Positions 1 to 8,307 are shown, numbered from the stretch's first letter. The stretch: 64,000 nt of DNA from Hyphomicrobiales bacterium (GCA_022842205.1 JALHQA010000003.1:273833-337832); one strand, 5' to 3'. Notes: generated by a model from the letters alone, not told the origin. Numbers and translations: made by a program.

Positions 1-114
1 CATTTGCGCGAGGTGCGGGTCTGCGTCACCCCGGAACTCGGGTTCCGCTCATGTCCGGAAATCGATCGGAAAGATTGCCGCGCGGCCCGCGTCGCGATGC
101 CGCCCAGCCGCTAG
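1..114 (+). CDS. Ribonuclease T2 family protein, C-terminal fragment
   Basis: Only the last 37 codons are in the window; the gene starts to the left. Frame 1 reads HLREVRVCVTPELGFRSCPE and ends at TAG 112-114. A strand carrying (V/I)REVR(I/V)C followed about nine residues later by a second cysteine is typical of the C-terminal core of secreted RNase T2 enzymes, where the cysteines form a disulfide. Members cleave RNA in the periplasm or outside the cell. The two catalytic histidine motifs would lie upstream and cannot be checked, so the call rests on this tail alone. Confidence 0.55.
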   Translation, partial: HLREVRVCVTPELGFRSCPEIDRKDCRAARVAMPPSR

Positions 115-115
115 G

Positions 116-316
116 TCAGCTCTGGCGCGCGTGGATCTGGAGCGTCGCGAGAATGCGGACAAGCGGCTCCTGCATCCAGGACGAGAGGTCCTCGACCATT
201 CGTTGGGCGCGCGTGGGCCCGTTGCCATAGGCAATGAGATCCGTCGATGCCTCGGAGGCAATTCGGGGATAGCAGATCGCGTAAGCCATCACGACGATGG
301 CCAATGTCCGGTACAT
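116..316 (-). CDS. Possible small secreted protein (66 aa)
   Basis: A 66-residue frame beginning MYRTLAIVVMAYAICYP has a basic first turn, a hydrophobic stretch to about residue 16 and a possible signal-peptide cleavage region near ASEAS, followed by a polar tail. It lies convergent to the RNase T2 fragment with its stop just beyond that gene's stop, and divergent from rlmJ. There is no clear Shine-Dalgarno sequence ahead of the ATG and I recognise no family. It fills most of the 312-base gap between the RNase T2 gene and rlmJ. It may be a real small exported protein or a chance frame. Confidence 0.35.
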   Translation of the reverse strand: MYRTLAIVVMAYAICYPRIASEASTDLIAYGNGPTRAQRMVEDLSSWMQEPLVRILATLQIHARQS

Positions 317-426
317 GTTGTTAGACCGTTCGTTCGCTCTGCCTCACGAGCAAACCCCGGTTACCGCGCGGCGGGATTTATAGTTCTTTAACCAACTACG
401 CAAGCGCGGCGGTCCCGAAGGCCATC

Positions 427-1278
427 ATGAATTACCGGCATAGTTATCACGCGGGCAACTTCGCCGATGTGGTGAAGCACAGCACCCTCTCCCTGATACT
501 GCTGCACCTGCTGAAGAAAGACACCCCATTCCGGTATCTGGATACCCATGCCGGGATCGGCGCCTACGACCTCGCGGCAATCGAGCCGAACAAGACCGGC
601 GAGTGGAAGGGCGGGGCCGGCGCGCTTTGGGACCTCAAACTGTCCGCCGAGGTCGAGGCCCTCCTTGCACCCTGGCGACAGGCCGTCAAAGCCCTCAACC
701 CGGACGGCGGGCTCCGGTTCTATCCGGGGTCACCTGAAATCGTCCGCGCCCTCGCCCGGCCGCAGGACCGGATGACACTTTGTGAGCTTCATCCGGAAGA
801 CGCCGACGCCCTGAAGCGCCGCTACCGGCGGGACGACACGGTCTCGGTCGTCGAGATCGACGGCTATACCGCGCTCAACGCCTATGTGCCGCCAAAGGAA
901 CGGCGGGGGCTCGTGCTGATCGACCCGCCGTTCGAGGAGCCGGACGAATTCGGGCGCATGGCATCGGCGTTGCAGAAAGCCCATGCCAAATGGCCGACGG
1001 GCATGTATGCGCTCTGGTATCCGATCAAGGATGTGCGGGAGACCGATGCCTTTCTTGCCGGCCTTGGAAAATGCGGGATTCCGTCGATCCTCGCCGCGGA
1101 ACTCTGGATCCGCCGGCCCAACGATCCGGGTCTTCTGAACGGGTCGGGTCTTGCCGTAGTGAACCCGCCGTGGACGCTGGAAAAGGATCTGAACGTGCTG
1201 CTGCCCGGGCTGGCGCCTGCGCTCGGCAGCGGCAACCATGCCCGCGGGCGCGTGCTTCGTGTGGCGGACGAGGCCTAG
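427..1278 (+). CDS. rlmJ: 23S rRNA (adenine(2030)-N6)-methyltransferase RlmJ
   Basis: This 283-aa protein is of the usual RlmJ length. It starts with the family signature MNYRHSYHAGNFADVVKHS, followed by a SAM-binding loop around residues 38-46 (LDTHAGIGAYD) and the catalytic N6-adenine methyltransferase motif DPPF at residues 166-169 (LIDPPFEEPDEF). RlmJ transfers a methyl group from SAM to A2030 of 23S rRNA before ribosome assembly in the cytoplasm. The ATG at 427 fits the conserved N-terminus. The gene stands alone, and its stop overlaps the stop of a small convergent gene by four bases. Confidence 0.96.
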   Translation: MNYRHSYHAGNFADVVKHSTLSLILLHLLKKDTPFRYLDTHAGIGAYDLAAIEPNKTGEWKGGAGALWDLKLSAEVEALLAPWRQAVKALNPDGGLRFYPGSPEIVRALARPQDRMTLCELHPEDADALKRRYRRDDTVSVVEIDGYTALNAYVPPKERRGLVLIDPPFEEPDEFGRMASALQKAHAKWPTGMYALWYPIKDVRETDAFLAGLGKCGIPSILAAELWIRRPNDPGLLNGSGLAVVNPPWTLEKDLNVLLPGLAPALGSGNHARGRVLRVADEA

Positions 1279-1448
1279 GCCGTGTTCGCGAGAGGCGATT
1301 TGCGGTGCTTCACCCGGATGGCTCCGGTGTTCTCGCCCATTACTTCCAGGTCCGCCATGCGCGCCTGAGGCCGGCGGCGGTCCGCGGCGGCCATCTTTTT
1401 GTGGGCGGCGGTCAGGATCGCCACGGCACGGGACAGCTTATAGTTCAC
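1275..1448 (-). CDS. Small basic hypothetical protein (57 aa), GTG start
   Basis: A GTG-started frame of 57 codons begins MNYKLSRAVAILTAAHKK and is preceded by a strong GAGGAG Shine-Dalgarno with a six-base spacer (around 1455-1460 on the plus strand). The product is rich in Lys, Arg and Ala, predicted helical in its first half, with no signal peptide or membrane segment. Its stop overlaps the rlmJ stop (shared CTAG at 1275-1278). The good ribosome site and compact convergent packing argue that it is a genuine small gene. I do not recognise the family and propose no function. Confidence 0.55.
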   Translation of the reverse strand: MNYKLSRAVAILTAAHKKMAAADRRRPQARMADLEVMGENTGAIRVKHRKSPLANTA

Positions 1449-1574
1449 GGCATACTCCTCAACTACGCGAGGCCTGCATCGGCAGGAGTACGTAGTCTGG
1501 GTGATAAACCTAAAAATTTAGCCAGTGGTTCCCTCGCGGCCGGCCTATCCTTCCCGTTTCGGTCAGGAATGGTG

Positions 1575-1608
1575 GGCAAGGCGGACGTAGCCCGGCTTGT
1601 GCCTTGCC
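1575..1608 (+). repeat. Inverted repeat in the cold-shock gene leader
   Basis: GGCAAGGC at 1575-1582 is repeated as its complement GCCTTGCC at 1601-1608, with an 18-base loop, about 90 bases before the GTG of the cold-shock gene. A second short hairpin (GCGCG/CGCGC around 1645-1660) follows. Long structured leaders are known for cspA-type mRNAs, where temperature-dependent folding controls translation. Whether this one acts that way is inference. The 250 bases between 1449 and 1698 otherwise show nothing I recognise. Confidence 0.35.
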
Positions 1609-1698
1609 AGCTTTAGGGAATTCCCATTACCGTGCCTGCCGTGATGCGCGCGCTAGACGCGCACATGGGTAGGAAACGCTAGAACCGGGGGATCGGCC

Positions 1699-1914
1699 GT
1701 GGCGCAAGAGGGTACGGTAAAGTTTTTCAATTTCGACAAGGGCTACGGCTTCATCAAGCCGGACTCGGGCGGACCGGATGTGTTCGTCCATGTCAGCGCC
1801 CTGCAGACTTCAGGACTGGACGGCCTCAATGAGGGCCAGCGGGTGGCATTCGATGTCGAGCCGGACAAGAAGGGCAAAGGGCCCAAGGCGGTCAATCTCG
1901 TTCCGGGAGCCTGA
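1699..1914 (+). CDS. Cold-shock protein, CspA family
   Basis: At 71 aa this is a single cold-shock (OB-fold) domain of standard length. It contains the RNA-binding motifs RNP1 (KGYGFIKP, about residues 14-21) and RNP2 (VFVHVSAL, about 29-36) with their conserved aromatics. Such proteins bind single-stranded nucleic acid and melt mRNA secondary structure. The start is GTG at 1699, preceded by GGGGGA at a spacing of about eight bases. It follows a long leader with inverted repeats and precedes a GST gene by only 36 bases, so the two may be co-transcribed. Which Csp paralogue it is cannot be told. Confidence 0.93.
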   Translation: MAQEGTVKFFNFDKGYGFIKPDSGGPDVFVHVSALQTSGLDGLNEGQRVAFDVEPDKKGKGPKAVNLVPGA

Positions 1915-1950
1915 CGGGCTTAAGCTCAAAGCGGCGGAGAAGGTTCAGGC

Positions 1951-2556
1951 ATGATGATCCTGCGCTCCTCCGCCGCGTCGCCATTCGGCCGGAAGATCAA
2001 GATCGCGGCGGCAGTCCTTGGTTTGAGAGACCGCTTATCGATCGAAATGACGGACACGCTTGATCCCGCGGACACGATTCGGGACCAGAATCCGCTCGGC
2101 AAGATTCCAGCGCTCATTCTGGAAGACGGCAGCGTGCTCTACGATAGCCGCGTCATCGCCGATTATCTGGATCATCTTGCCGGCGGCCAGAAGATCATCC
2201 CTGCCCCGCCCGCACGATTCGAGGTTCTCCGACTTCAGGCGCTGGCCGACGGCATCACCGACGCCGCCATCCTGCGCGTTTACGAAGCACGGTTTCGCAC
2301 GGCCGACAAACACGAACCGAAATGGATCGAGCACCAGACCGGCAAGGTCGACCGTGCGCTGACATCGCTCGAAGTATCGGAATTGCCGGCACAGACCCCA
2401 TCGCCTCATCTCGGGGCGATCGCGCTGGCCTGCACGCTAGGCTATCTCGACCTGCGTGCCCCCGGCTGGCGGCCGGATTATCCCGGGCTTGCCGCCTGGG
2501 TCGATGGATTCGAACGGGCGGTCCCGGCCTTCGCCGGAACGCGCCCGCCCGCTTGA
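1951..2556 (+). CDS. Glutathione S-transferase family protein
   Basis: The 201-aa protein has an N-terminal thioredoxin-like GST domain (residues 1-80) with a serine-rich start (LRSSAASPFGRKIKI) where the glutathione thiol is activated. The cis-proline segment GKIPALILEDG and the gamma-glutamyl contact region LYDSRVIADYLD follow. The remainder is the helical C-terminal domain. Members conjugate or reduce electrophilic substrates with glutathione in the cytosol; the substrate cannot be inferred. It closely follows the cold-shock gene and converges on a beta-barrel gene four bases beyond its stop. Confidence 0.85.
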   Translation: MMILRSSAASPFGRKIKIAAAVLGLRDRLSIEMTDTLDPADTIRDQNPLGKIPALILEDGSVLYDSRVIADYLDHLAGGQKIIPAPPARFEVLRLQALADGITDAAILRVYEARFRTADKHEPKWIEHQTGKVDRALTSLEVSELPAQTPSPHLGAIALACTLGYLDLRAPGWRPDYPGLAAWVDGFERAVPAFAGTRPPA

Positions 2557-2560
2557 ATCG

Positions 2561-3175
2561 TCAGAACTTGTAGTTCACGCCGAAACGGATCGTGTGGAGG
2601 TCGGGATCGACCGTGCCGCCGGGCGAATAAACCTCGTCCGTGAAATCCATGTAGAGATATTCGGCCTTCACGGAGACGTTGCCGGTGACCGCGGCCTCGA
2701 TGCCCGCGCCGAGCGTCCAGCCGCCATGGAAGTTGCTGTCGTTGCCGATCTCGTCGACTTCAGCGTTCGTCCAGGCGAAGCCGCCGGTGCCGTACAGAAC
2801 GAACCGGTCGAACGCATAGCCGATGCGGCCGCGGACCGTGCCAAGGAAATCATGCTCGAAATCAGCCGCGCCCTCTTCGCTGATGCCGGCCATGGCAAAA
2901 TCCGCCTCGCCGCCGAGCAGGATCGAACCGAGTTGATGGTTCATGCCGACCGTCAGGCCGCCGAGGAATCCGTCGGGCTCGAACGTACCGAAATCCACCG
3001 ACGGCGCCTCGCCCCAGCCATAACCGACGATGCCGCCGACATAGAAACCGCTCCAGGTTTCCTGGACCGCAGGCGCATAGGCGCTGTCATTGTAGGAGTA
3101 AGGAGCGTCCGCCGCGCTGGCGCTTCCGGCGAACGAAACGGTGGCCGCAAGAGCGGCAAAACTCAGAGTACGCAT
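2561..3175 (-). CDS. Outer-membrane beta-barrel protein (Omp25/31-like), copy 1
   Basis: The 204-aa precursor opens with a clear Sec signal (MRTLSFAALAATVSFAGSASA, cleavage near residue 21). It then shows the alternating pattern of an eight-stranded barrel: WSGFYVGGIVGYGWG as first strand, GRIGYAFDRFVLYGTGGFAW mid-barrel, VSVKAEYLYMDF near the end. It closes with a terminal aromatic (NYKF) suited to recognition by the BAM complex. This is the Omp25/Omp31 group common in Hyphomicrobiales. The leader shares a 13-base block with copy 3 (3182-3194). It is the first of three such genes on this strand and probably a structural surface protein. Confidence 0.88.
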   Translation of the reverse strand: MRTLSFAALAATVSFAGSASAADAPYSYNDSAYAPAVQETWSGFYVGGIVGYGWGEAPSVDFGTFEPDGFLGGLTVGMNHQLGSILLGGEADFAMAGISEEGAADFEHDFLGTVRGRIGYAFDRFVLYGTGGFAWTNAEVDEIGNDSNFHGGWTLGAGIEAAVTGNVSVKAEYLYMDFTDEVYSPGGTVDPDLHTIRFGVNYKF

Positions 3176-3302
3176 TACAAAAACTCCGGCCGAACAAGCC
3201 CGATGGAACTGCGGCCGAAGCTATTACCTCAGGTCTTTTGAAATCCTTAACGATGCGTAACCTGAATGAATTGCTTTTTACACAGTTACCGAAACCTTAA
3301 CG

Positions 3303-3334
3303 AAAAAAGGCCCCGGCGATGACGCCGGGGCCTT
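3303..3334 (-). terminator. Rho-independent terminator of beta-barrel copy 2
   Basis: A perfect 12-bp stem (AAGGCCCCGGCG, 3307-3318, with its complement at 3323-3334) closes an ATGA loop and, read on the minus strand, is followed by a run of six T. It lies 26 bases past the stop of the gene ending at 3360, so it ends that transcript before the next barrel gene's promoter. Confidence 0.85.
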
Positions 3335-3359
3335 CCAAGTCTTGGGAGTAATCTTCCGA

Positions 3360-3974
3360 TCAGAAGTGGAAGTTCAGACCAGCCTTGACCGTATGGGCGT
3401 CGAACTCGACCGGCGAACCGTCGATGTCGTCGTCACCCAGATCAATGTACTGATACTCGACCTTCGCGCTGATGTTGTCGGTCAGAGCCGCTTCGACACC
3501 GCCGCCGACGGCAAAGCCGAGACGCGTGTCGCCGTCGCCGACGATATCCGAGTCGACGCCGCCGATCGCGGCACCACCGGTGGCATAGACCAGCACGCTG
3601 TCGAAAGCGTAGCCGATGCGGCCACGAACCGTCGAGGTCCAGTCAACCGTGACATCGTCGATATCGTCTTCAATGCCGGCCCAGCCGCCATCGGCTTCGA
3701 TACCGTAGACGAAGCTGCCCGACTGCATGTTGAAGCCGACGGTACCGCCCGCAAGGCCGCCCTCGGCGTCCTCGGACAGACCTTCAACGCTCGATTCGCC
3801 GAACGCATAGCCGCCGTAGACACCGACATAGAAACCGGACCAATCGAACGAAACCTGCTCTTGGACAAATGCCTGAGCGGGCGGCTGCGGCGCCGGAATG
3901 TCCGCCGCGTAAGCGGCCGGCACCATGGCGAGTAGCGCGGCACCAGCCGCGAAGGAGGCAGTCCTAACTGTCAT
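3360..3974 (-). CDS. Outer-membrane beta-barrel protein (Omp25/31-like), copy 2
   Basis: The 204-aa precursor starts MTVRTASFAAGAALLAMVP with cleavage near AYA|ADIP. Mature barrel strands follow: WSGFYVGVYGGYAFG, GRIGYAFDSVLVYATGGAAI, ISAKVEYQYIDLGD, and the C-terminal LNFHF. The start at 3974 is preferred over an in-frame codon 39 bases upstream because the signal peptide begins here and GGGGA sits a short distance before it. It is acidic in the loops (DDIDDV). It has its own terminator at 3303-3334, so it is a separate transcription unit from copy 1. Role: probable outer-membrane structural or surface protein. Confidence 0.88.
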   Translation of the reverse strand: MTVRTASFAAGAALLAMVPAAYAADIPAPQPPAQAFVQEQVSFDWSGFYVGVYGGYAFGESSVEGLSEDAEGGLAGGTVGFNMQSGSFVYGIEADGGWAGIEDDIDDVTVDWTSTVRGRIGYAFDSVLVYATGGAAIGGVDSDIVGDGDTRLGFAVGGGVEAALTDNISAKVEYQYIDLGDDDIDGSPVEFDAHTVKAGLNFHF

Positions 3975-4164
3975 TACATAATCCCCTACTTTGAACTTCG
4001 CCCGGCTCCCCAACGAACCCTGCCCCCCGGCGGCTTCGCGTATCCCCGTGCTCGAACAGACCTATAACGCGCATCGCACCGATTTGGCGTGTCTTGCGTG
4101 CCACAGATCGTTTTGCCTTATTCCTGCGTCGTCACCCCTTTGCCGCAATTCAGACGCCCGAGCG

Positions 4165-4791
4165 TCAGAATTTCAGATTTGCACCGAAACGCATGACATG
4201 GCCGTCCCATTCGGCCTGTGTCCCCGTTCCACCTGTCTGGAAGGTTTTGTCGCCGAGATCGACGTACATATACTCTCCCTTGAGGCTCAAATTGTCGGTC
4301 AGCGCCTGCTCGACGCCGGCGCCTGCCGCGACGCCGACGAGAGTCTTGTCGTCGCTTACGCCGTTTTCGGTCGCTTCGACGCCGCCCATCGCAAAGCCGG
4401 CGGTGCCATATAAAAGAGTCGAGTTGAATGCATAGCCGATGCGGCCGCGCGCGGTTGAAAACCAGTCGAGAGATGTCGATACGGGACCGCTTGAGCCACT
4501 GATGTCCGCGGCCTGCGCATCAGCTTCGACACCGATGACGAGCGACCCGAGCTGCTGGTTGTAACCGATCTGGAACCCGCCCAAGGCTCCATCGCTGGAG
4601 GAGCTTCCTGCAGACGTATCGCTGTCGCCCCAGGCGTATCCGCCGTTGACGCCGACGAATGCGCCCGACCAGTCATGTGCGGAATTGGCAATGGCGGCGT
4701 CGAGCGGCGTGACGGCGACAGGCGCGTCCGCGGCCTGCGCCGCAAACGGCGCGGCGCACAACGCCACAACTGCCACTCCACGCAGACGCAT
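4165..4791 (-). CDS. Outer-membrane beta-barrel protein (Omp25/31-like), copy 3
   Basis: This 208-aa protein begins MRLRGVAVVALCAAPFAAQA, a Sec signal with AQA|AD cleavage. The first barrel strand is DWSGAFVGVNGGYAWG, followed by GRIGYAFNSTLLYGTAGFAM and LSLKGEYMYVDLGD, ending LKF. I reject a longer reading that starts 228 bases upstream because it overlaps uvrC and buries the signal peptide. The leader contains the same TTCGGCCGGAGTT block as copy 1 (4797-4809), which includes the Shine-Dalgarno CGGAG. It diverges from uvrC. Confidence 0.87.
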   Translation of the reverse strand: MRLRGVAVVALCAAPFAAQAADAPVAVTPLDAAIANSAHDWSGAFVGVNGGYAWGDSDTSAGSSSSDGALGGFQIGYNQQLGSLVIGVEADAQAADISGSSGPVSTSLDWFSTARGRIGYAFNSTLLYGTAGFAMGGVEATENGVSDDKTLVGVAAGAGVEQALTDNLSLKGEYMYVDLGDKTFQTGGTGTQAEWDGHVMRFGANLKF

Positions 4792-4952
4792 CACATAACT
4801 CCGGCCGAAAAGGCCCGCCCAACCCAAGGATTCGCCAAGGAGACTGCCCGGGAATTCTGGGCAAATAGTGGCCACACGGAGGCTCGCCAAGGGTCGGCGA
4901 TGGAGTATTAGTGCGACGCTTCCTACATTCCGGTTAAGCCTGCGCCGATCCC

Positions 4953-6959
4953 ATGACCGAAGACCCAAAAAAGCGCGACCTGGAACCTGCCGACATCCTC
5001 GCCGAACCTGTGGCACCACCGCAGGAGCCGGACGAGCTTGCGCCGAGCATGGAATGGGACCGCGCCGAAACGATCTCCGGCGAGCGCGGGATCGACGTCA
5101 TTCAGCGCGCTATCCGCACTTTGCCGAACGGCCCCGGCGTCTACCGGATGATCGATGCCGGCGGCGAAGTCCTTTATGTCGGCAAGGCACGGAGCCTTAA
5201 AAAGCGCGTCTCGAATTACGCGCGCGGCATCGGCCATACAAACCGCCTGGCACAGATGATCTCGGAAACGAACTCGATGGAGTTCGTGACGACCGCCACG
5301 GAATCCGAGGCTCTGCTGCTCGAAGCCAACATGATCAAGCGGCTGCGTCCGCGCTTCAACGTCGTCATGCGCGACGACAAGAGTTTCGCCTACATCCTCG
5401 TCGCCAAGGATCATCCCGCCGCGCGCATCGCCAAGCATCGCGGCGCACGCACGATCAAGGGCGACTATTTCGGCCCCTTCGCCTCGACATGGGCCGTCAA
5501 CCGCACTGTCACCGCGCTGCAGAAGGCCTTCCTTCTGCGCTCGTGCTCGGACGCCGTCTATGAAAGCCGCACCCGGCCCTGCCTGCTGTTCCAGATCAAG
5601 CGCTGCTCCGGCCCCTGCACCGGCGAGATCGCGCTCGATGCCTACAACGAGCTTGTCGGTGAGGCGCACGATTTCCTGTCCGGAAAAAGCCAGGCAGTGC
5701 AGCGTGAGCTCGCCGCCCATATGACGGATGCGTCCGAGCGCATGGATTTCGAGACTGCTGCGCGCTACCGCGACCGCCTTGCCGCCCTGTCGTCGGTACA
5801 GTCGCACCAGGGCATCAATCCGCGCTCGGTCGAGGAAGCGGACGTGTTCGCGATCCATCAAGAAGCCGGGCAGACCTGCGTGCAGGTGTTCTTCTTCCGC
5901 ACGTTCCAGAACTGGGGCAACCGCGCCTATTTCCCCCGGGCCGATCGCGCACTTTCTCCGGAGGAGGTGCTGGGATCGTTCCTGTCGCAGTTCTACGAGG
6001 ACAAGCCGGCGCCGCGCCTCATCCTGCTGTCGCACGAGGTCGAGGATCTCGGCCTGATCGAGGAAGCCCTGTCGCTGCGCGCCGGCCGCAAGGTCGAGAT
6101 CGCGGTGCCGCGGCGCGGCGACAAGCTTGAGCTTGTCCAGCACGCGGCGCAGAACGCGCGCGATGCACTCGGCCGCAAGCTCGCGGAAAGCGCGAGCCAG
6201 GCGCGCCTGCTCGAAGGTCTCGGCAAGACGCTCGGCCTTCCGAGCACACCGCAGCGGATCGAGGTGTTCGACAACTCGCACATACAGGGCGCGAGCGCGG
6301 TCGGCGCGATGATCGTCGCCGGTCCGGAGGGCTTCCAGAAAAACTCCTACCGCAAGTTCAACATCCGCTCCGGCGAGATCACGCCCGGCGACGATTTCGG
6401 CATGATGCGCGAGGTCCTGCAGCGGCGCTTCTCCCGCCTCATCAAGGAAAGCCCCCGCGTCGCCCCGGACGGCACGCCCGATCGCTCGGACGGCGACGGC
6501 GCCCCGCCCTGGCCGGATCTCGTGCTGATCGACGGCGGACAGGGCCAGCTATCGGCGGTACGGGAAATCATGAGCGGGCTCGGCATCGCCGATCTCCCCG
6601 TCGCCGCCGTCAGCAAGGGACCGGACCGCGACGCCGGGCGCGAGGTCGTTCACATGCCGGACCGTCAGCCCTTCCGGCTCGAGCCGCGCGACCCCGTGCT
6701 CTATTTCATCCAGCGCCTGCGCGACGAGGCTCACCGTTTCGCCATCGGCACCCACCGCGCCAAACGGTCGAAGGAGTTCGTGCGATCGCCGCTCGACGAG
6801 ATCGCGGGCGTCGGACCGGCCCGCAAGCGCGCCCTCCTCCACCATTTCGGCACCGCCAAGGGCGTCGCCCGGGCCGGCCTCGCCGACCTCGAGAAAGTGC
6901 CGGGTATCAACCGGGCCACCGCCAAACTGGTCTATGACTTCTTTCACGAGCGGGGCTGA
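4953..6959 (+). CDS. uvrC: Excinuclease ABC subunit C (UvrC)
   Basis: UvrC makes both incisions around DNA lesions recognised by UvrAB in nucleotide excision repair. The 668-aa protein has an N-terminal extension of about 55 residues and a GIY-YIG nuclease domain from residue 58 (GPGVYRMI and [13 protein letters not shown]). The UVR motif for UvrB contact follows ([13 protein letters not shown], near residue 260), then the RNase H-like second nuclease ([10 protein letters not shown] and [11 protein letters not shown]). Two C-terminal helix-hairpin-helix motifs complete it ([19 protein letters not shown] and [12 protein letters not shown]). All expected parts are present. The gene heads a run with pgsA, moaD and moaE. 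Confidence 0.97.
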   Translation: MTEDPKKRDLEPADILAEPVAPPQEPDELAPSMEWDRAETISGERGIDVIQRAIRTLPNGPGVYRMIDAGGEVLYVGKARSLKKRVSNYARGIGHTNRLAQMISETNSMEFVTTATESEALLLEANMIKRLRPRFNVVMRDDKSFAYILVAKDHPAARIAKHRGARTIKGDYFGPFASTWAVNRTVTALQKAFLLRSCSDAVYESRTRPCLLFQIKRCSGPCTGEIALDAYNELVGEAHDFLSGKSQAVQRELAAHMTDASERMDFETAARYRDRLAALSSVQSHQGINPRSVEEADVFAIHQEAGQTCVQVFFFRTFQNWGNRAYFPRADRALSPEEVLGSFLSQFYEDKPAPRLILLSHEVEDLGLIEEALSLRAGRKVEIAVPRRGDKLELVQHAAQNARDALGRKLAESASQARLLEGLGKTLGLPSTPQRIEVFDNSHIQGASAVGAMIVAGPEGFQKNSYRKFNIRSGEITPGDDFGMMREVLQRRFSRLIKESPRVAPDGTPDRSDGDGAPPWPDLVLIDGGQGQLSAVREIMSGLGIADLPVAAVSKGPDRDAGREVVHMPDRQPFRLEPRDPVLYFIQRLRDEAHRFAIGTHRAKRSKEFVRSPLDEIAGVGPARKRALLHHFGTAKGVARAGLADLEKVPGINRATAKLVYDFFHERG

Positions 6960-7005
6960 TGAAGGGGTCATTGACGGCCCCTCACCCCGCCCCCTATCTG
7001 AGCAC

Positions 7006-7605
7006 ATGTCTTCGTCCGTCGATGCTTCCCGGGCCTATGCCTGGAGCCTGCCCAATCTCCTGACCTATGCCCGCATCGCCGCGGTACCGGTCGTCGTCGC
7101 CTGTCTTCTTGGCGAGACCCATGGCTGGCGCTGGCTGGCGCTCGGCCTCTACATCGCCGCCGCCCTGACCGATTATATCGATGGCTACCTCGCGCGCGCC
7201 TGGGGGCAGCAGTCACCGCTTGGCCGCATGCTCGATCCGATCGCCGACAAGCTGCTGGTCGCCTCGTGCCTGCTCGCCTTCGCGGCGACCGGCATGCTGA
7301 CCGGTGTCTCGTTCTGGGCCGCGGTCGTCATCCTCTGCCGCGAGATTCTCGTCTCCGGCCTTCGCGAGTTCCTTGCCGAACTGCGCGTCAGCGTTCCGGT
7401 CACCCGGCTCGCGAAATGGAAAACCTTTGCCCAGCTTCTGGCCGTCGGCTTCCTCGTCGCCGGGCCCGCGGGCGATGTGGTCGTACCCCATGTCTCCGAG
7501 GCGGGGCACGTCCTGTTGTGGATTTCCGCGCTGCTGACGCTCTACACCGGCTACGATTATTTCCGCGCCGGGCTGCGCAGCGTGTTCGAGGACAAGCCAA
7601 CATGA
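7006..7605 (+). CDS. pgsA: CDP-diacylglycerol–glycerol-3-phosphate 3-phosphatidyltransferase
   Basis: PgsA makes phosphatidylglycerol phosphate from CDP-diacylglycerol and glycerol-3-phosphate at the inner membrane. The 199-aa protein carries the CDP-alcohol phosphatidyltransferase signature DG-x2-AR-x8-G-x3-D-x3-D in DGYLARAWGQQSPLGRMLD. It has several hydrophobic helices and the family start WSLPNLLTYARIAAVPV. I chose the ATG at 7006; an in-frame start 72 bases upstream would run into uvrC. Its stop overlaps the moaD start (ATGA at 7602-7605), so moaD is translationally coupled. The uvrC-pgsA-moaD-moaE order is common in alphaproteobacteria. Confidence 0.95.
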   Translation: MSSSVDASRAYAWSLPNLLTYARIAAVPVVVACLLGETHGWRWLALGLYIAAALTDYIDGYLARAWGQQSPLGRMLDPIADKLLVASCLLAFAATGMLTGVSFWAAVVILCREILVSGLREFLAELRVSVPVTRLAKWKTFAQLLAVGFLVAGPAGDVVVPHVSEAGHVLLWISALLTLYTGYDYFRAGLRSVFEDKPT

Positions 7606-7853
7606 AGCTCCGCTATTTTGCTTGGGTGCGCGAGCGTATCGGGCGGGCGGAGGAAGACATCGCACTGCCGGCCGATATCGTCACGGTGGCGGACCTTGTC
7701 GCGTGGCTGAAGACACGTGGCGAGGAATACGAAGCCGCTTTCCAGCACGAGAAGATCGTGCGCGCCGCGATCGACCGGGCCCATGTAAAGCCGGAAGCGA
7801 ACATTGCCGGCGCCAGCGAGATCGCCTTTTTCCCGCCGATGACCGGAGGCTGA
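7602..7853 (+). CDS. moaD: Molybdopterin synthase sulfur carrier subunit
   Basis: This ubiquitin-like protein of 83 aa ends in the required Gly-Gly (FFPPMTGG). The terminal glycine is converted to a thiocarboxylate that supplies sulfur to cyclic pyranopterin phosphate. The start MKLRYFAWVRERIG is typical. It overlaps pgsA by four bases and is separated by one base from moaE, its obligate partner in the heterotetrameric molybdopterin synthase. Confidence 0.95.
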   Translation: MKLRYFAWVRERIGRAEEDIALPADIVTVADLVAWLKTRGEEYEAAFQHEKIVRAAIDRAHVKPEANIAGASEIAFFPPMTGG

Positions 7854-7854
7854 C

Positions 7855-8307
7855 ATGGCCGTCCGCATCCAGGCCGAACCGTTCGACACCGGCGTCGAGA
7901 TCGCGCGCCTGACGGCCGGCAGCGGTGCAGGCGCCGTCGTTACATTCACCGGCCTCTGCCGCGCCGACGGCGAAACCGGCACCATCACCGCGATGACGCT
8001 CGAGCATTTCCCCGGCATGGCCGAGGAAGAGTTGTCGCGGCTCGAAGCGGAGGCCCGCAAACGCTGGCCACTGCTCGACTGCCTCGTGATCCACCGCCAC
8101 GGCCGTCTCGTGCCGGGCGATACGATCGTTCTGGTCATTACGCTGTCGGCCCATCGCGACGCGGCGTTCGGGGCCGCGAATTTCCTGATGGACTACCTCA
8201 AGACCTCGGCGCCCTTCTGGAAAAAGGAAGAGAGCGCGGGCGGCGAACAATGGGTTGCCGCGAAAGACAGCGACAATGCCGCGCGCGGACGCTGGACTCA
8301 GAAGTAA
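7855..8307 (+). CDS. moaE: Molybdopterin synthase catalytic subunit
   Basis: The 150-aa MoaE catalyses sulfur insertion into precursor Z using thiocarboxylated MoaD. Recognisable segments are GAVVTFTGLCRAD near residue 25, LEHFPGMAEEEL near 45, IHRHGRLVPGD near 80, and the catalytic lysine region WKKEESAGGEQWV near 125. It follows moaD by one base. Its 3' end overlaps the 3' end of the convergent beta-barrel gene by 10 bases. The last 15 residues or so are poorly conserved. Confidence 0.95.
   Translation: MAVRIQAEPFDTGVEIARLTAGSGAGAVVTFTGLCRADGETGTITAMTLEHFPGMAEEELSRLEAEARKRWPLLDCLVIHRHGRLVPGDTIVLVITLSAHRDAAFGAANFLMDYLKTSAPFWKKEESAGGEQWVAAKDSDNAARGRWTQK

Noticed and set aside
3241..3262. Possible CtrA site TTAACGATGCGTAACC
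   Set aside because: The second half-site is TAAC rather than TTAA at the right distance, so it does not meet the consensus.
4923..6281. Long frame (452 codons) on the strand opposite uvrC
   Set aside because: Antisense frames stay open by chance in GC-rich coding DNA; uvrC on the plus strand has every expected domain, while this frame has no family resemblance.
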